Part shown: piece by piece, positions 1-11,389 of the stretch | How the letters are laid out: every line of letters begins with the position of its first letter | How positions within the stretch are numbered: the stretch's first letter is position 1 | Assembly: GCA_019321725.1 (NCBI GenBank) | Contig: CM033116.1 | Coordinates: 12,232,841 to 12,296,840, forward strand | Origin: Paulownia fortunei | Lineage: Eukaryota > Streptophyta > Magnoliopsida > Lamiales > Paulowniaceae | Reading direction: 5' to 3' | Length of the DNA stretch: 64,000 nucleotides | Position numbers and translations under genes: made by a program | Notes under the pieces: generated by a model | Told to the model about the DNA's origin: nothing | Seen by the model: the letters and a program-made list of their open reading frames with translations, nothing else | Databases searched by the model: none

Positions 1-960
1 AACTGGATAGCTGGGTAAATAAAAAAAAAGTACCTTTTGTTAGAAGATTATACAAAGGTTTAGATATTATACTAAAATCTTTGATAAATCTTCTATAAAA
101 ACTAGCATGTCCTACAAATGATCTTACCCCCTTCACAGACTTTGGTATTGGCAAATTGATAATTAACTCAATTTTAGATTTATTTACTTCAATACCTTTT
201 GATGAAATAATGTGTCTAAAAACAATACCAGTTGTTACCATGAAATGACATTTCTTCCAATTGAACACCAGGTTCTTTTCTTCATACCTGATCAAAACCT
301 TTTTTAAATTAGATAAGCAATCTTCAAATAAATTACAAAAAAATAGAAAAATCATCTATGAAGACTTCAGAAAAACATTCAACCATGTCACTAAAAATAG
401 TAAGCATCAATCATTGCAATGTAGATGGTACATTGCATAATCCAAAAGGTATTCTTCAATATATAAAAGTACCAAAAAGACGTGTAAAAGTAGTTTTATC
501 TTGATCTTTAAGTGCAATTATAATTTGATTATACAGAAAATATCCATCTAAAAAATAGTAAAATTCATGTCCTGTAACTCTTTCTAAGATTTGATCCATG
601 AAAGGTAATGAAAAATGATCCTTTTTAGTAACTAAGTTGAGTTTTCTATAGTCAATACATATTCACCAACCAGTAGTAGTCGTAGTTGGAATTAATTCAT
701 TATTTTCAATATTGACTACAGTAACTCTAGATTTCTTAGGTACAACTTGAGTAGGACTCACCCATTTATTATCAAAAATAGGATAAATGATTTCATTATC
801 TAAGAGTTTAATGACTTTATTTCTCACTATTTCTTTCATATTAGGATTTAGCCTTCGTTGCTTCTCTCTAGATGATTTAGCATTTTCCTCTAGATAGATG
901 TTATGTGTGCAAATTAAAGGACTAATACCTTTAATGTCACTAATGGTCTATCCTAAAGAA
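1..960 (-). pseudogene. Athila reverse transcriptase (partial, broken)
   Basis: Minus-strand translation gives the fingers, palm and thumb of a gypsy reverse transcriptase. Visible pieces include a CIDYRKLN-like segment near 640-660, the catalytic palm motif FIDDFSIF with both aspartates intact at about 340-362, and a thumb segment with SFVGHASFYRRFIKDFSKI at about 55-130. Several in-frame stops and small shifts separate the pieces, so no working enzyme can be made. The ribonuclease H part would lie left of the window. This is the youngest-looking catalytic motif of the element, since the protease active site is lost. Confidence 0.85.
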
Positions 961-998
961 TTCTTATACATTTTCAGAGTTTCAATCAACTTACCTTC

Positions 999-1700
999 TT
1001 AGGATGCATCAAGTTTGGAAGAAATTATTACTGAAAAAGCCTCATTCTCACCCAAGAAAGAGTATTCCAAATCAGATAGCAAATGTTTTAAATCAATCGT
1101 GAGAGTTTTAATACTTGATAGAACAAATTTTACTATTGATAATGAAAGTTCTTCAAACCCTGGCTTCCAAAAATATATTTCTTGTACCTGCAAAAATTCA
1201 GAGAGAGTATTAGAGTATGTCTTTTTACAAATACTTTCACTTTCAAAATAATTCTTCAAAGGATTTGAAGAATTAGCAGTAGTAAAATATTTATTAACAA
1301 ATTCCTCGATTGAATCTACTTCATGTATTTCGACATCTTCTATATGTTGCTTATAAATATTAAACACATTTAGTTCCAAAGTCATACTTCCAAAAGATGA
1401 CTTCAAAATACCATTGAAGTTATAAAAAGTGGATGACCCAAAATGATAGGAATCTATGTATGTGTATGTGCAATAGGCTCTCTGTCCAAAATAATAAAAT
1501 CCACTAGAAAGTAAAGGTTATCAATTTGTACCAACACATCTTCTACTACTCTCTTTGGAACTTTAATCGAATGGTCAGCTAGTTGAAGCACAATAGAAGT
1601 TGTTTTAAGTTCTCCCAAACCTAATTGTTCATAAATTGAGAAAGGTAAAAGATTTACACTAGCACCAAGATAAAGCAAAACATGTTCTATTATAGTATTT
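999..1700 (-). pseudogene. Athila aspartic protease and spacer (catalytic Asp lost)
   Basis: The stretch 1454-1690 translates to LGASVNLLPFSIYEQLGLGE and a following LQLADHSIKVPKRVVEDVLVQ, the signature of the retropepsin-like protease in Athila polyproteins. The residue that should be the catalytic aspartate is tyrosine (TAT at 1670-1672). The downstream piece 999-1406 is open for about 135 codons and is the protease to reverse-transcriptase spacer of the polyprotein, with no domain I can name. The frame breaks between the two pieces. It is a relic of a gag-pol polyprotein. Confidence 0.8.
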
Positions 1701-2389
1701 CCTATGGTACATGGAATAGTTGGACAACCTAGATCTTTGTACTTGGGTGGAGTGAGACGTTGAATGATTCAACTAACACTTTCAGTTAAAAATACCTTCT
1801 TTTGTACATGATCTTTTCTTTTGATTGTAAACTTTTAAAAATTTAGCATAAGGTGGAACTTGCTTGATTACATCCAATAATGGAATAGTGATCTTGACTT
1901 GTTTAAAAACTTCAAAGATTTCAGCATCTGAGTTCATTTTTTGATTTAGTTGCAATCTTTAAGGAAAAAGAGCTAGAGGTGAGTATTTTTCTTTTTCATT
2001 CTTCATTTTTGAAGGTGGATTAGAAACTTTCTCATTGGGATGAATAGTCTTGTTAGTAATTTTTCCATTCTAAAGAATTGTGACGGAATTTGCCTCCTTG
2101 ATTGAATTTTCACCTGAAGAAGAAACTTGATAATGAGTGGAAAGATTAGGTTGAGGTTGAGCAGGAAATTTACATTTTTCATGACTACGCAAAGAGGTTG
2201 TCAATGTTAAAAGTCTGTTTTTGATCTTTTGATGGTTTGTGAAGTCTGGTTATTGATGTTTGTTTTTGTATGCTTAAATTCTTGCAAAGTTTCCTCAAGA
2301 TATTTTGTATGTGGAGCTGGTAAGAAGGAAAGTTTGGTGGCTTTTGTGAATATAGCGGTTAGGCACAGTTCTTATCTCGCCAACTAAAA

Positions 2390-3371
2390 TTGGGATGATT
2401 TCTCCAATATGGATTGTAAGTTTTGGAATATGGAAAATGAAAAGGCTTTTTAAATGTGTTCATGACATTTGCTTGTGCTGGATTATTTGGGCATTATTAG
2501 TGGAGTGTCCCATAAATTCACAAATGCTACAAATTTCTTCATCTTGCACAAATCTAATTTTCTTTGCTTTTTCAAGTTCAAGGCCTCAACTTTCTTGTTA
2601 AACTAGTAATCATAGCATTTAGATTATTTTCTTGACTAAGGTAATATTTTCATTTATTACTATTAGCAAGATTATATCTAATAAAACTTTTGGAAGAATT
2701 AACACCATGACATGATTGAAAGTTTTCTACCAAATAGTGTAGATATTCCAGGGCTTCATTAGGTTTTTTATCAAGAAACTTACTATTACACATTATTTCA
2801 ACAAATAGTTTTGTTTCATGAGTTAAGCCTTCTTAAAAGAAACTGATTAAACGCCATTTTTCAAAACCATGATATGAGCATGAATTCAAAAAATCTTTAA
2901 ATCTTTCTCAACATTGAAAGAAAACATCATTAGAATTTTGAGAAAAAATTTGGATTTGTCTTTTCAAAGAATTAGTTTTATGAGTTGGAATTAACTTTTT
3001 CAAAAATTAGCTTGCACTTCCTGCCAAGTGCCAACTGGCCTAGGTTTTAAAAAGTTAAGCCAAGTTCTTACTTTATCTTTTAAATACAAATAAAATAATT
3101 TGAGTTTAACGATCTTATTTGTACAAGTTCGATCTTCAAAAGTGGCACATACTTTATCAATTTCTTTAAGATACAAGTAAGGGCTTTCAAAGTCTAAACC
3201 ATAGAAATTAAGAAGTACAAGGATCATATCTGGCTTGAATCAAAAACTATTTACATTGAGAGGAAAAATAAAATAAGAAGAGAAAGAATCTCGATAAGGT
3301 TGCCAGTAATAACACTTGGTACGCACCTGTTGATTCTTATTTTCATCCTGGACATTTTCATTTTCAGCCAT
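2390..3371 (-). pseudogene. Athila gag polyprotein (broken)
   Basis: An ATG at 3369-3371 (MAENENVQDENK) opens a gag frame. An in-frame TGA at 3240-3242 interrupts it, after which the retrotransposon gag domain continues at 3000-3239 with FYGLDFESPYLYLKEIDKVC and KLFYLYLKDKVRTWLN. Around 2487-2531 a CCHC zinc knuckle begins as CSICEFMGHSTNN, but a one-base loss shifts the frame before the last cysteine. The NHPNFSW-type segment downstream is readable only in the shifted frame. Gag would coat the RNA genome in the particle; this copy cannot. Confidence 0.85.
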
Positions 3372-3546
3372 GGTAAAAGTGTGTGGAGGTGACTCAAATA
3401 AATTTTCAAATAAAGTTTCATAATTATTTCTAACTAAATGATGATAATTATGATTACGACACCATATAAACATATAACTGTAAAGAAGCAAACACACAAT
3501 ATTTACAAAGAAAAAATATTTACAAACCTGAACACTTACCTTGCCT

Positions 3547-3564
3547 TCTGCGGCAATGGTGCTA
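3547..3564 (-). other. Primer-binding site, tRNA-Asp type (degenerate)
   Basis: Minus-strand sequence TAGCACCATTGCCGCAGA is close to the complement of the tRNA-Asp 3' end (TGGCGCCGTTGCCGGGGA). It lies just inside the LTR boundary at 3571, where the minus-strand DNA primer of Athila elements is expected. Confidence 0.7.
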
Positions 3565-3570
3565 AATATT

Positions 3571-5541
3571 TTCTACAACTTTAAGATTGCAAACCCAAGT
3601 GTAAGTTGTGTCATGTAATAAATTTTTCGAAAGTCCGAAGTCAATCTATATGGAAGTTGTTTGAAGTTTTTAGAATTATATTTCTTAAAAGATGATCTCT
3701 ATATGGTTTAGAATATAAAAAAATTATGATATATAACTAAAAAGTCAAAATAATAAAACTTTTGAGGATTAGGGATCCACTTTTGAGTTTTGGATAAAGG
3801 AACGATTATTTATTTTTTTTACCTCTTTTAAATGCCAGAATTGGAATCATATATAATGAAGTTTCTAATGACAAGATGATATCAAATAGTTTATGCATTA
3901 AGGTAATCATGATATTGTCTTACTATTTGAAAATTATCTCTTAACTTCAATACTTGTTTATGGGATCAAGTATTTATGCATACAACTACAACAAATCAAG
4001 GTTTCACATTAGCAGTTGGTGTAGTAGAACTGTACACCAACCTAAATGAATTCAAGTATTTATTGTGCCATTAGTAATACAAAAATCAAGAATTGCTCCT
4101 AAATAAGAATGATTTTAACGCCAACACTTATTTATGAGATTAAGTAGTTCTGCACTCCTTTATCTACAACAAATCAATATTTCATATTAGCAGTCGGTGT
4201 AGTAGAACCATACAGAAGCTAAATGAAATCAAATATTTATTATGCCATTAGTGATACATAAATCAAGAATAGCCACTAAATAAAAAGGTTTTAACGTTAA
4301 CACTTACTTGTGGAATTAAGTATTTATCCGCACCTTTGTCTACAACAAATTAAAGTTTCACGTTAGCAGTCAGTATAGTATAATCGTACAATAAACTAAA
4401 TGAACCCAAGTATTTGTTGTGCCATTTGTGATACATAAATTAAGAATCACTATAAAATAATGAGGGTTTTAATTAAAAATTAAAATAATAATACAACATA
4501 CCTAAATATTATGCACCTTTATAACTGTTCCTTTTTCTCCATTAAGAGGTTCACCCTTTCTCCTCAACTAAATAAAATTTAGAAAAATATAATGAAATTA
4601 GAAAAGACTAAAAATAGAAGAAAAACTAAATAATACATTTCTATTACTATTAGAAAACTTACATTAATGCTAGAAAATTTAGTTTAAAGAAAGACAATAA
4701 TAAAACTTTATTTCCCTCTCTAAGGATTTTTGTGTGTCTTCGATGATATTCAAGAGCTCCTATTTATAGTAGAAGAGTGCTTAAATTGGCATCTCCAAAT
4801 TAACTCTAAATGCACTCCAAATTTAGTTCAAATATGCTCTAAATTCACATGTCTTTTTCAGATCCTAAATTTATCACACATCTTTCTCTATGAAATTAAC
4901 TGATTTTTAAAAGGTGCTCAACATGAAAGTTGTGTATGTTCTATTTGTTTTATTTTTCAACTTGAATCACCTGATTCCAACTACTAAGGGGAAAGTTGTG
5001 CTTAATTTAAGGAAATGTGTCAGTATAGATACATCATTTCCTATACACACACTTTGATGAATTTTCTACTATAATTTAGGCTGGATTATGCTGAGCTTCC
5101 ATCAACAAAATTTTTCTATCTCTTGGTTTTCAAATGAAGTAAGATTCAGCTCCATAGGGCTTTTGAACATAGAGTTAAGTACAAAATACAAAAACTGCAC
5201 AAATCTAGAAACATGTTTATTTTGAATTTAATGCAAGTTCAACAATCATTTACAAAGCCCAAATGATTTCTTGTATATATTTTGATGTACACATGATACA
5301 CTTAGGCAAAAATGATCCTTTTCTTCTAATTGTGACCCTTCTTTGATCCAATAAAATATTATCTCCCAACTTGTTCACAAAACGTGTTATCTACTTTGGT
5401 TTCATTTTGGCTCTTTTTGGTCTCATTTTGTTCATTAATTCTCTAACACAAAATATTAATAAAACTATAATATTAACAAGAATAAAATAAGAAAAGTATA
5501 AAGGATTTGATATAAAAATATGTTAAAATATGCACTTATCA
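3571..5541 (-). repeat. Athila 5' LTR (about 1.97 kb)
   Basis: On the minus strand it starts TGATAAGTGCATATTTTAAC and ends next to the tRNA-Asp primer site. A second copy in opposite orientation is present at 42739-44344 and aligns along its whole length, which fixes both ends. This copy is about 370 bases longer because an internal segment is present three times (3958-4478). The stretch holds no coding sequence. Confidence 0.85.
3958..4478. repeat. Three tandem copies of a ~176-bp segment within the Athila LTR
   Basis: Copies begin near 3958, 4135 and 4311. Each carries the same order of landmarks: a CTACAACAAATCAA box, a TTAGCAGT(C/T)GGTGTAGTA box, AAGTATTTATTGTGCCATTAG, and a TTTTAACG(C/T)(C/T)AACACTTA end. 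The solo LTR at 42739-44344 has a single copy. The copies differ by many substitutions, so the amplification is old. Confidence 0.85.
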
Positions 5542-5546
5542 TCAGG

Positions 5547-6244
5547 CTTCCTACAAGTCCACACCAACTGTGCTTAAACCTAATTAATAAATTAGCCCAC
5601 TCAAATTAATCCCATCAATAAATTAATCTTCATATTAATTGATTGGGTTTATTTTAATTGATTAATCGAATCAATTAATTAATTAGTTTCAATTGAGCTC
5701 CCTAATTCAATTATTCCAATTAATTGAATTAATTCACTACTTGAATTAATTTAATCTCTATCAATTAATCACATTAATTAATTTAATCTAACACTTAGAA
5801 TAATTTTTAGGAAAAAATGTATTTATCCAAATTAGTGTGTGATCCCCTAGGTTCACTAATAAGTAGTAGTGGGCTCATCACTTTTGTCACTTAATTGAAT
5901 AAATGATTGTTTTAATTAAATAATTTAATTAATTAATCCTCTTGGAATTAACATATTAATTCCAAGAACTCACAAATCATGGGTAGCATATAGCAACACA
6001 CCTTGAAGACATAAATATATGTGAAGTAGCAAACATTTTCCAATTATGAATATCATGCAAGAACAATCTTTCCATCAACTACTCTCGCGATTAAGCTTAG
6101 GGTATGAATTATTAGTCGAAATCCTATTTAATGTACAAATAAAGATGAAGAAATTCCATTTTATTAATAGTAATTGAATAAGATAATTTTTACAAGAGTA
6201 TAAAAATGGTCAATCTAATTGGCTTATTAGACACTATTCTAACA
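5547..6244 (-). repeat. Copia element A, 3' LTR (inner end truncated by Athila insertion)
   Basis: The minus-strand LTR starts TGTTAGAATAGTGTC at 6244, directly after a purine-rich tract. The AT-rich body (many TTAATTAATT blocks) closely matches 23957-24620, the outer part of the other LTR of the same element. It stops at 5541-5547 where the Athila LTR begins; the missing part would lie on the far side of the Athila element, outside the window. Confidence 0.8.
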
Positions 6245-6324
6245 ATCTCCTACTTGCTTTAGAGCTAATAACCCATTTATGCAAAGCCCATCTTCTCAAC
6301 ATGCCCTCAAATACTCTTTATGGT

Positions 6325-6590
6325 AGGGGGTTAGTAAATGGATTTGCTATGTTTTTTTTGCTGAGGCAACTCTTTCCATTGGTATTTCCACATAATGTGC
6401 TTAGATTTTTGAAGAGACCTTAGCTCCTTTCCTTGAGCAATTACCCTGATGGTATTGTAGTATATAGTAACCAGATCAACAACAGACATAACTACAACCA
6501 ACTCTTGGACTAAGTTCCACATCCAAACAGCCTCTTTTGAAGCATCGCTTGCTGTGAGGAATCCAGCCTCATTAGTGGAATCCATCGTCC
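6325..6590 (-). pseudogene. Copia element A ribonuclease H, C-terminal part (decayed)
   Basis: Minus-strand translation ASDASKEAVWMWNLVQEL followed by a VVDLVTIYYNTIRVIAQGKE stretch and SKHIMWKYQW matches the end of copia-type RNase H. The catalytic aspartate expected in the YCDSNGA-like motif is asparagine here (IYYNTIR). The homologous segment of element B (22236-22486) retains the aspartate. RNase H would remove the RNA strand during reverse transcription. The fragment sits correctly just upstream of the 3' LTR. Confidence 0.8.
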
Positions 6591-6599
6591 TCTCTTACT

Positions 6600-8250
6600 A
6601 AGAACTCTTATATCAATCTGCCCCACTTTAAGTCATATACATCGGACTGAAAGCTAGAACTAGTGAAGCATCATAACTTCAATTCTCCATAACTGGTTAC
6701 CAAAAAGATATTCATAGTCCTTCATAAGTACTTAAGAATCATCTTTGTGGTTTTCAAGTGCTCCTCACCTAAATTGGGCTGCTATTTCCTCGTGACATTT
6801 AGAGCATATGCGACATCAAGCCTTGTACATAGCATATTATACACTATACTTCCAATTACGGATACATAAGGGTATGAGTCATTTTTTCTCTTTCTTCCAA
6901 AGTGTTAGGGGACACAAACTTTGAAAGAGAAATTCTTCCATGTTAAACCTCTTTAGTATCTTATCTTTGTACATGGATTCAAATAGTTTGAATATCCTGA
7001 TAGATCTATCTTTATAGATCTTGATTCCCAATATGTAGAGTGGTTCTCCCAAATCCTTTATAGAGAATTATGTACATAACCAAGCTTTAATTGATTGAAA
7101 CATTTCTACATAATTCCCAATGAGTAGGATGTCAACACAAGAATTTATACACATAAGGTTCATCCTCATTCTTGAGAAAACCAAATAATTTGATTTCCTT
7201 ATTGAATTGGGTATTCTAGCTTTAGGAAGCTTTTTTGAGTCCATAAATGGACCTCTGAAGCTTGCAAATCTTTTGCTCACTTTCATTAGATGTGAAGTCC
7301 TCAGGGTGCTTTACATAGATCTCTTCCATTATGCTTCATTAAGGAAGACAATCTTCATATTTATTTTCCATATCTTGTAGTTAATAAGCAAATATGGCTA
7401 GCAAAATCCTAATGGACTTCAACACTGCTACTAACGAGAAGGTTTTATCATAGTCAACTCCTTACCTTTGAGTGCAACCTTTTGCTATCAGTCGTGTCTT
7501 ATAAGTCACCATCTCTCCATTTGCTCCCAGCTTTCACTTATAGACCCACTTGCAGTCGATGGTTACAATACCCTCCAATGGGTCCAATAAGGTCCATATC
7601 TTATTGGAGTAAATGGAATCTATTTTGGATTGCATAGCATCTTGCCATCTCTCTATTTGATTTCTGATATTGCTTCTCTATAATTTCTTGGATTAGTATC
7701 CATAGTAAAATCTTCCTTGTAGCTTACTAGCATGAAGTCGTACCTCTAAGGTTATTTTGAGATCCTTTCAGATCTCACTTAAAGCTGTATACTAGAAGTG
7801 TTAGTTATTAGTTCAAACACTACTGCTTCATATGAGACACTTTGTAGTTCTTTAATTTCTTCAAGTTCCATGACCTTGTCTTTTCTATCTAATAGAAACT
7901 CATTCTCTATGAAAGTGATGTTCTTCGAAACAAATACATTTTATTCCGATAAGTCATAAAAATAATAACCAATAGATTTCTTTAAATATTCCACAAATTT
8001 ACATAAAGTGGATCTAGCATCCAACTTATCTCTCACTAGCTACTTCACATAAGTAGGCATCCTCATATCTTAAGGTATTTATATGAGGGGGACTTTCCAC
8101 GCCACATCTCATGTGATATTTTGGGCACTAACTTGGATGGTACTCTATTCAATAAGAATGCCATCAATTCTAGGGTGTATTCTCATAATGAAAGATGAAG
8201 GCCAATGAAACTCATCATGGATGGAACTGTGTCCAATAAGGTTCAATTCA
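6600..8250 (-). pseudogene. Copia element A reverse transcriptase region (heavily decayed)
   Basis: All three minus frames yield scattered copia-type reverse transcriptase pieces: a FSIKDLGEPLYILGIKIYKD stretch near 6990-7070, FASFRGPFMDSKKLP at about 7200-7260, a WVYK-region piece near 7540, and an integrase-to-RT linker near 7850-7950. Stops occur every few dozen codons. The only open stretch above 70 codons is 7068-7286. It was the pol gene of element A and is long dead. Confidence 0.7.
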
Positions 8251-8259
8251 TTCCCTTGG

Positions 8260-8595
8260 CTACTTTATTTTATTGAGGCATGCTAGGTAGAGTCTATTGT
8301 AAAAGAATCCTATTTTCTTTAGATAAAACTCACCACTGAAGTATTTGCCTACTTTATCATAACAAAAGACTTTAATATTTTCCAAAAGATTAGCGGCTCG
8401 TTCTGTTTGTCCCATAAATGGTGATCTAGTTATCTTTTCCTTTAGGCAAGATTCATAAGTTGGAATCTCTTGCGAGTGCATAAGGTCAAGTAGTTGTGTC
8501 ATCTTGTGAACTCTTTCCTTAGAGATATGACCTAATCTAGAATGGCACAAGTATGCTATATTTTCATTATCTAATTTTTTTATTAAATTTTGCAT
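8260..8595 (-). pseudogene. Copia element A GAG-pre-integrase and integrase fragment with core deleted
   Basis: Minus-strand translation has the zinc-finger region of copia integrase: LCHSRLGHISKERVHKM, then TYESCLKEKITRSPFMG, supplying the His-His-Cys-Cys type pattern. After ERAANLLE the text jumps to VGKYFSGEFYLKKIGFF, which corresponds to the region around the second catalytic aspartate. About 70 codons of the catalytic core are therefore deleted. Immediately upstream lies the untranslated leader, so gag and protease are missing as well. Integrase would insert the cDNA; this remnant cannot. Confidence 0.75.
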
Positions 8596-8599
8596 AATG

Positions 8600-9288
8600 A
8601 TTATGCAATACTATGGGATGGGGTACTGGCCCAAGTTTATTACCTATCAAGTGACTAGAATATCCAGCAGTCTGTACACACGATGGGCTGCTAGGTATAC
8701 CCATAATGTTCCTGGGTTTCCTGTCCCGTGCCCTATCGGGCACTTGGGAACTCTCCCATCAGGCTAGCATGCGCATACACCTGGTACTTGTTAAGTGCCT
8801 GCACACCTGCTTACCAGGTAGTTTGTCGGTTGTTCCATAGTCTAAGATTCACTTGAAATATTTTCTTAATCAAGAAATCAACTTCTTAATTTTTTTATTT
8901 TCTTGTTATTAATCCAAGATTTAAGATTTCAAGTCCTTCGGGCATTGGGTAGCCGCCCAGTGGCTCCTAAGTCGTCACCCAGCTTGGTTGGGCAATAAAT
9001 GCCTGTTACTAGCACCCGACAGGTACTGGCAATGCCCAACCTAAGCATTAGGCTATTGCCTAGCGCTTGGGCAGCCTGGGTTTTCCACAAGAATGCCACT
9101 TGAGTCACTCATCGGGTAGTTACTAATTAGGTCAGCAACAATATGTTTTCATCTCAATTTATTTTATTTTAATAAATTAATCCCAAATAAAAAATTAAAT
9201 TGATCATATCAAAATGTACATTAATGTTCAATTTATCTTATAATTTAAATAGAAGTAATAAGAAAGGTAATAAAAATGTACTGACTTA
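8600..9288 (-). other. Element A untranslated leader with GC-rich hairpin island
   Basis: Between the primer site and the integrase fragment there is no reading frame. The part 8620-9120 is markedly GC-richer than its surroundings and full of short inverted repeats: GTGCCC/GGGCAC with a 4-base loop at 8728-8743, and ACCTGGTA/TACCAGGT with a 25-base loop at 8779-8819. The last 150 bases before the primer site are AT-rich. The leader of element B has the same arrangement. Confidence 0.65.
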
Positions 9289-9302
9289 GGCTTTGATACC
9301 AC
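9289..9302 (-). other. Primer-binding site of element A (initiator tRNA-Met type)
   Basis: Minus-strand GTGGTATCAAAGCC follows the LTR end ...CTTAACA, matching the TGGTATCAGAGC site used by most plant copia elements with one difference. Confidence 0.75.
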
Positions 9303-10028
9303 TGTTAAGTTTGTACATCCTAAGAAATGTAACACAACATAATTTCAAAAACTTTCAAAAATTCAAATAAAATACATTGTATGTGAATGAAAATGAATTT
9401 TAAAATCATCACGATTGGATCGATTACGCATATTAATACATAGTATAGGAAAAGTTCTGAATTTTTTTACCTAAAGTACTTTCAATTGATGAAGGTGTAA
9501 GAGACGAATCAAGTTATTAGTGCGATCCTATCATTGGATTGGAATTTCAAACCCCTCAAAGAGATTTGATTCACTTTAGAGTCTCAGATATTACCCTCTA
9601 AGTTTATCCATACCTTAAATGTCCACACATGATTAATCCTATGATAGTAGAAATTAATTCATGAATTCAATCCTAGAACTCAAGGTATGGAAACTAAACA
9701 CAAACTTTGTGCTTAAGTTGGTGTATGATTTGATTCTTAATTCAATAATTAAAAGAATAATCAAATCGTGATAGAAAGAGGCAAACTAGTTGATTAAAGG
9801 CTGAATTTTTATGTGAAATAGGGTAGATTTTCTGCTCTCTTGACTGTCCATGAGGGGCTTAAAAAACCTCTCAAATCCTATCCTAATGCAAATCTGCCCT
9901 CTTAACCATTCATGAGGGGGTTAAAAAGACCCTCAAATCCTTTCTAATAGGACTCCTATTCTTGTCTTATCTCTATCTCCTAGTGTGAGTACTTGTGTCG
10001 ACACTATGTGTTCACATTGTAATTATAT
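9303..10028 (-). repeat. Copia element A, 5' LTR, inner part
   Basis: LTR sequence between the primer site (9302) and the insertion point of element B (10028). It holds the R/U5-like region and no gene. The rest of this LTR resumes at 23957 beyond B. The last five bases, TATAT at 10024-10028, are repeated at 23952-23956 as the target-site duplication of B. Confidence 0.75.
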
Positions 10029-11373
10029 TGTTAGAGTAGGATGCCCAATGCCCCAACTGGATTGGGCGTATTATACTCTTTTTTTTTGTAAAAATAATTT
10101 TATTGGAATCATATTAACAAAAAGGTATTTTCTTTATCTTATGTCTTGCATCTTTTATTTTTGCACAGTAGATAGAGTCCTCAGACCAAATTTAGGTAGG
10201 CACATAATCGCGCATATGATGGCGATCATAGAACATGCCTCTACGGCTTTGGTCTTAAATAAGTTCCAAGTTGAGAGTTTTTTGAGATAGGACATCAAAT
10301 AGCTCAGTAAGACTCACATATATGATGTATGCTCGTGAGTCGAGGATGTCATATTCCATTGGCATTAGCGTAGAGATACAAGTGCATATATGTGGGTGCT
10401 TGTTAGGAAACAAGTACACCGAACATAGCCTGCAAGAAATTCTTAGCTGGAGGTTTTGCCTGTCGAAATAAGAATTTCTGTGTCGTGATAGTACACGGCT
10501 AGTCCTCAGACTTGAGGTATGATGGTTGCCTTGTGTATATCCTGCAACACTTTGATATATCTTTTGATTACTTGACAATCACAAATGGGGTATGTTGGGT
10601 ATTGCACTGATGTGCATAGAGGTTTGTCAGTGGCCAACATATAATGCGACATTTGTCTTTTTAAATAAGGGAATCTCTTGTGTTTTCATAGTTCATGATT
10701 CAAAGACATTGGCCAAGGCAGGATGAATCGTGATTCATCAAGAATTATTGGAACTTGAAATGAGATCACAGTTATTGAATCATTTAGGGTTTCGACATAT
10801 AATCTATGTCCTAGATTTAATTGGGAGATTAGTTGTTGAAAGGATCGTACGTGTATGGTACTCGCAACTGAAATAGATTTACTCGTTATTTTACCTACGA
10901 CTAGTTTGCCATGATTACTTGGTAGGTGTTACCATGAATAGTGAGGTTCTTAAAATTAAGAAGTAAATTCCAAGTGGATTAATTAATTAAAATAATTATT
11001 ATTCATAAGTTGTAAATATTGCAACCCGCTACTAGCTTAATAGTGAACCTAAGAGGGTCACACATCTTTATGGAAAGTAACATTTCTAATTTTAGAATTT
11101 ATTCAATGGTTGGAATTTAATTAATTAATACTGATTAATTAATTAATTAAGGGTTCTATTTAATTTAATGGTTAAATTAAATTATTTAATTGAGTAATTA
11201 AATTATTTAATTAGACCTAAATTGATTAGGAAGCCTAATTGGAGTATTAAATTAATCGATTGGATTAATTAAAATGAGATTGAATCAATTGGATTGATTC
11301 GTGGATTTTTTAGTCCAGACCCAAAATTTTAATTTTCGTTGTGTATACCCCTACGATTATAGCGAACCCAACA
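10029..11373 (+). repeat. Copia element B 5' LTR (1345 bp)
   Basis: Starts TGTTAGAGTAGGATGCCC and ends AGCGAACCCAACA, next to the primer site. The right half is an AT-rich block of TTAATTAATT repeats shared with the LTRs of A and D in the opposite orientation. No gene is supported inside. Confidence 0.9.
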
Positions 11374-11389
11374 GTAGTATCAGAGCCAC
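11374..11389 (+). other. Primer-binding site of element B (initiator tRNA-Met type)
   Basis: GTAGTATCAGAGCCAC follows the LTR end directly; TGGTATCAGAGC is the usual copia site, so there is a single early mismatch. Confidence 0.85.

Larger units (their letters stand above)
1..5541 (-). mobile_element. Athila-type Ty3/gypsy LTR retrotransposon, 5' portion
   Basis: Reading leftwards on the minus strand there is an LTR (3571-5541), a tRNA-Asp-type primer-binding site, gag, protease and reverse transcriptase, in the order of a Ty3/gypsy element. RNase H, integrase and the 3' LTR lie beyond the left edge. The tRNA-Asp primer site, the wording of the gag and the GASVNLLP-type protease point to the Athila group. 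Its outer end at 5541 abuts the truncated LTR of copia element A, so it probably inserted there. All frames carry stops or shifts. Confidence 0.9.

Noticed and set aside
10255..10578. Antisense open frame of about 100 codons present in both LTRs of element B (also 22874-23149)
   Set aside because: Similarity follows from the LTRs being copies of each other. The starts are TTG, there is no family and no third-position bias; no sign of a real protein.
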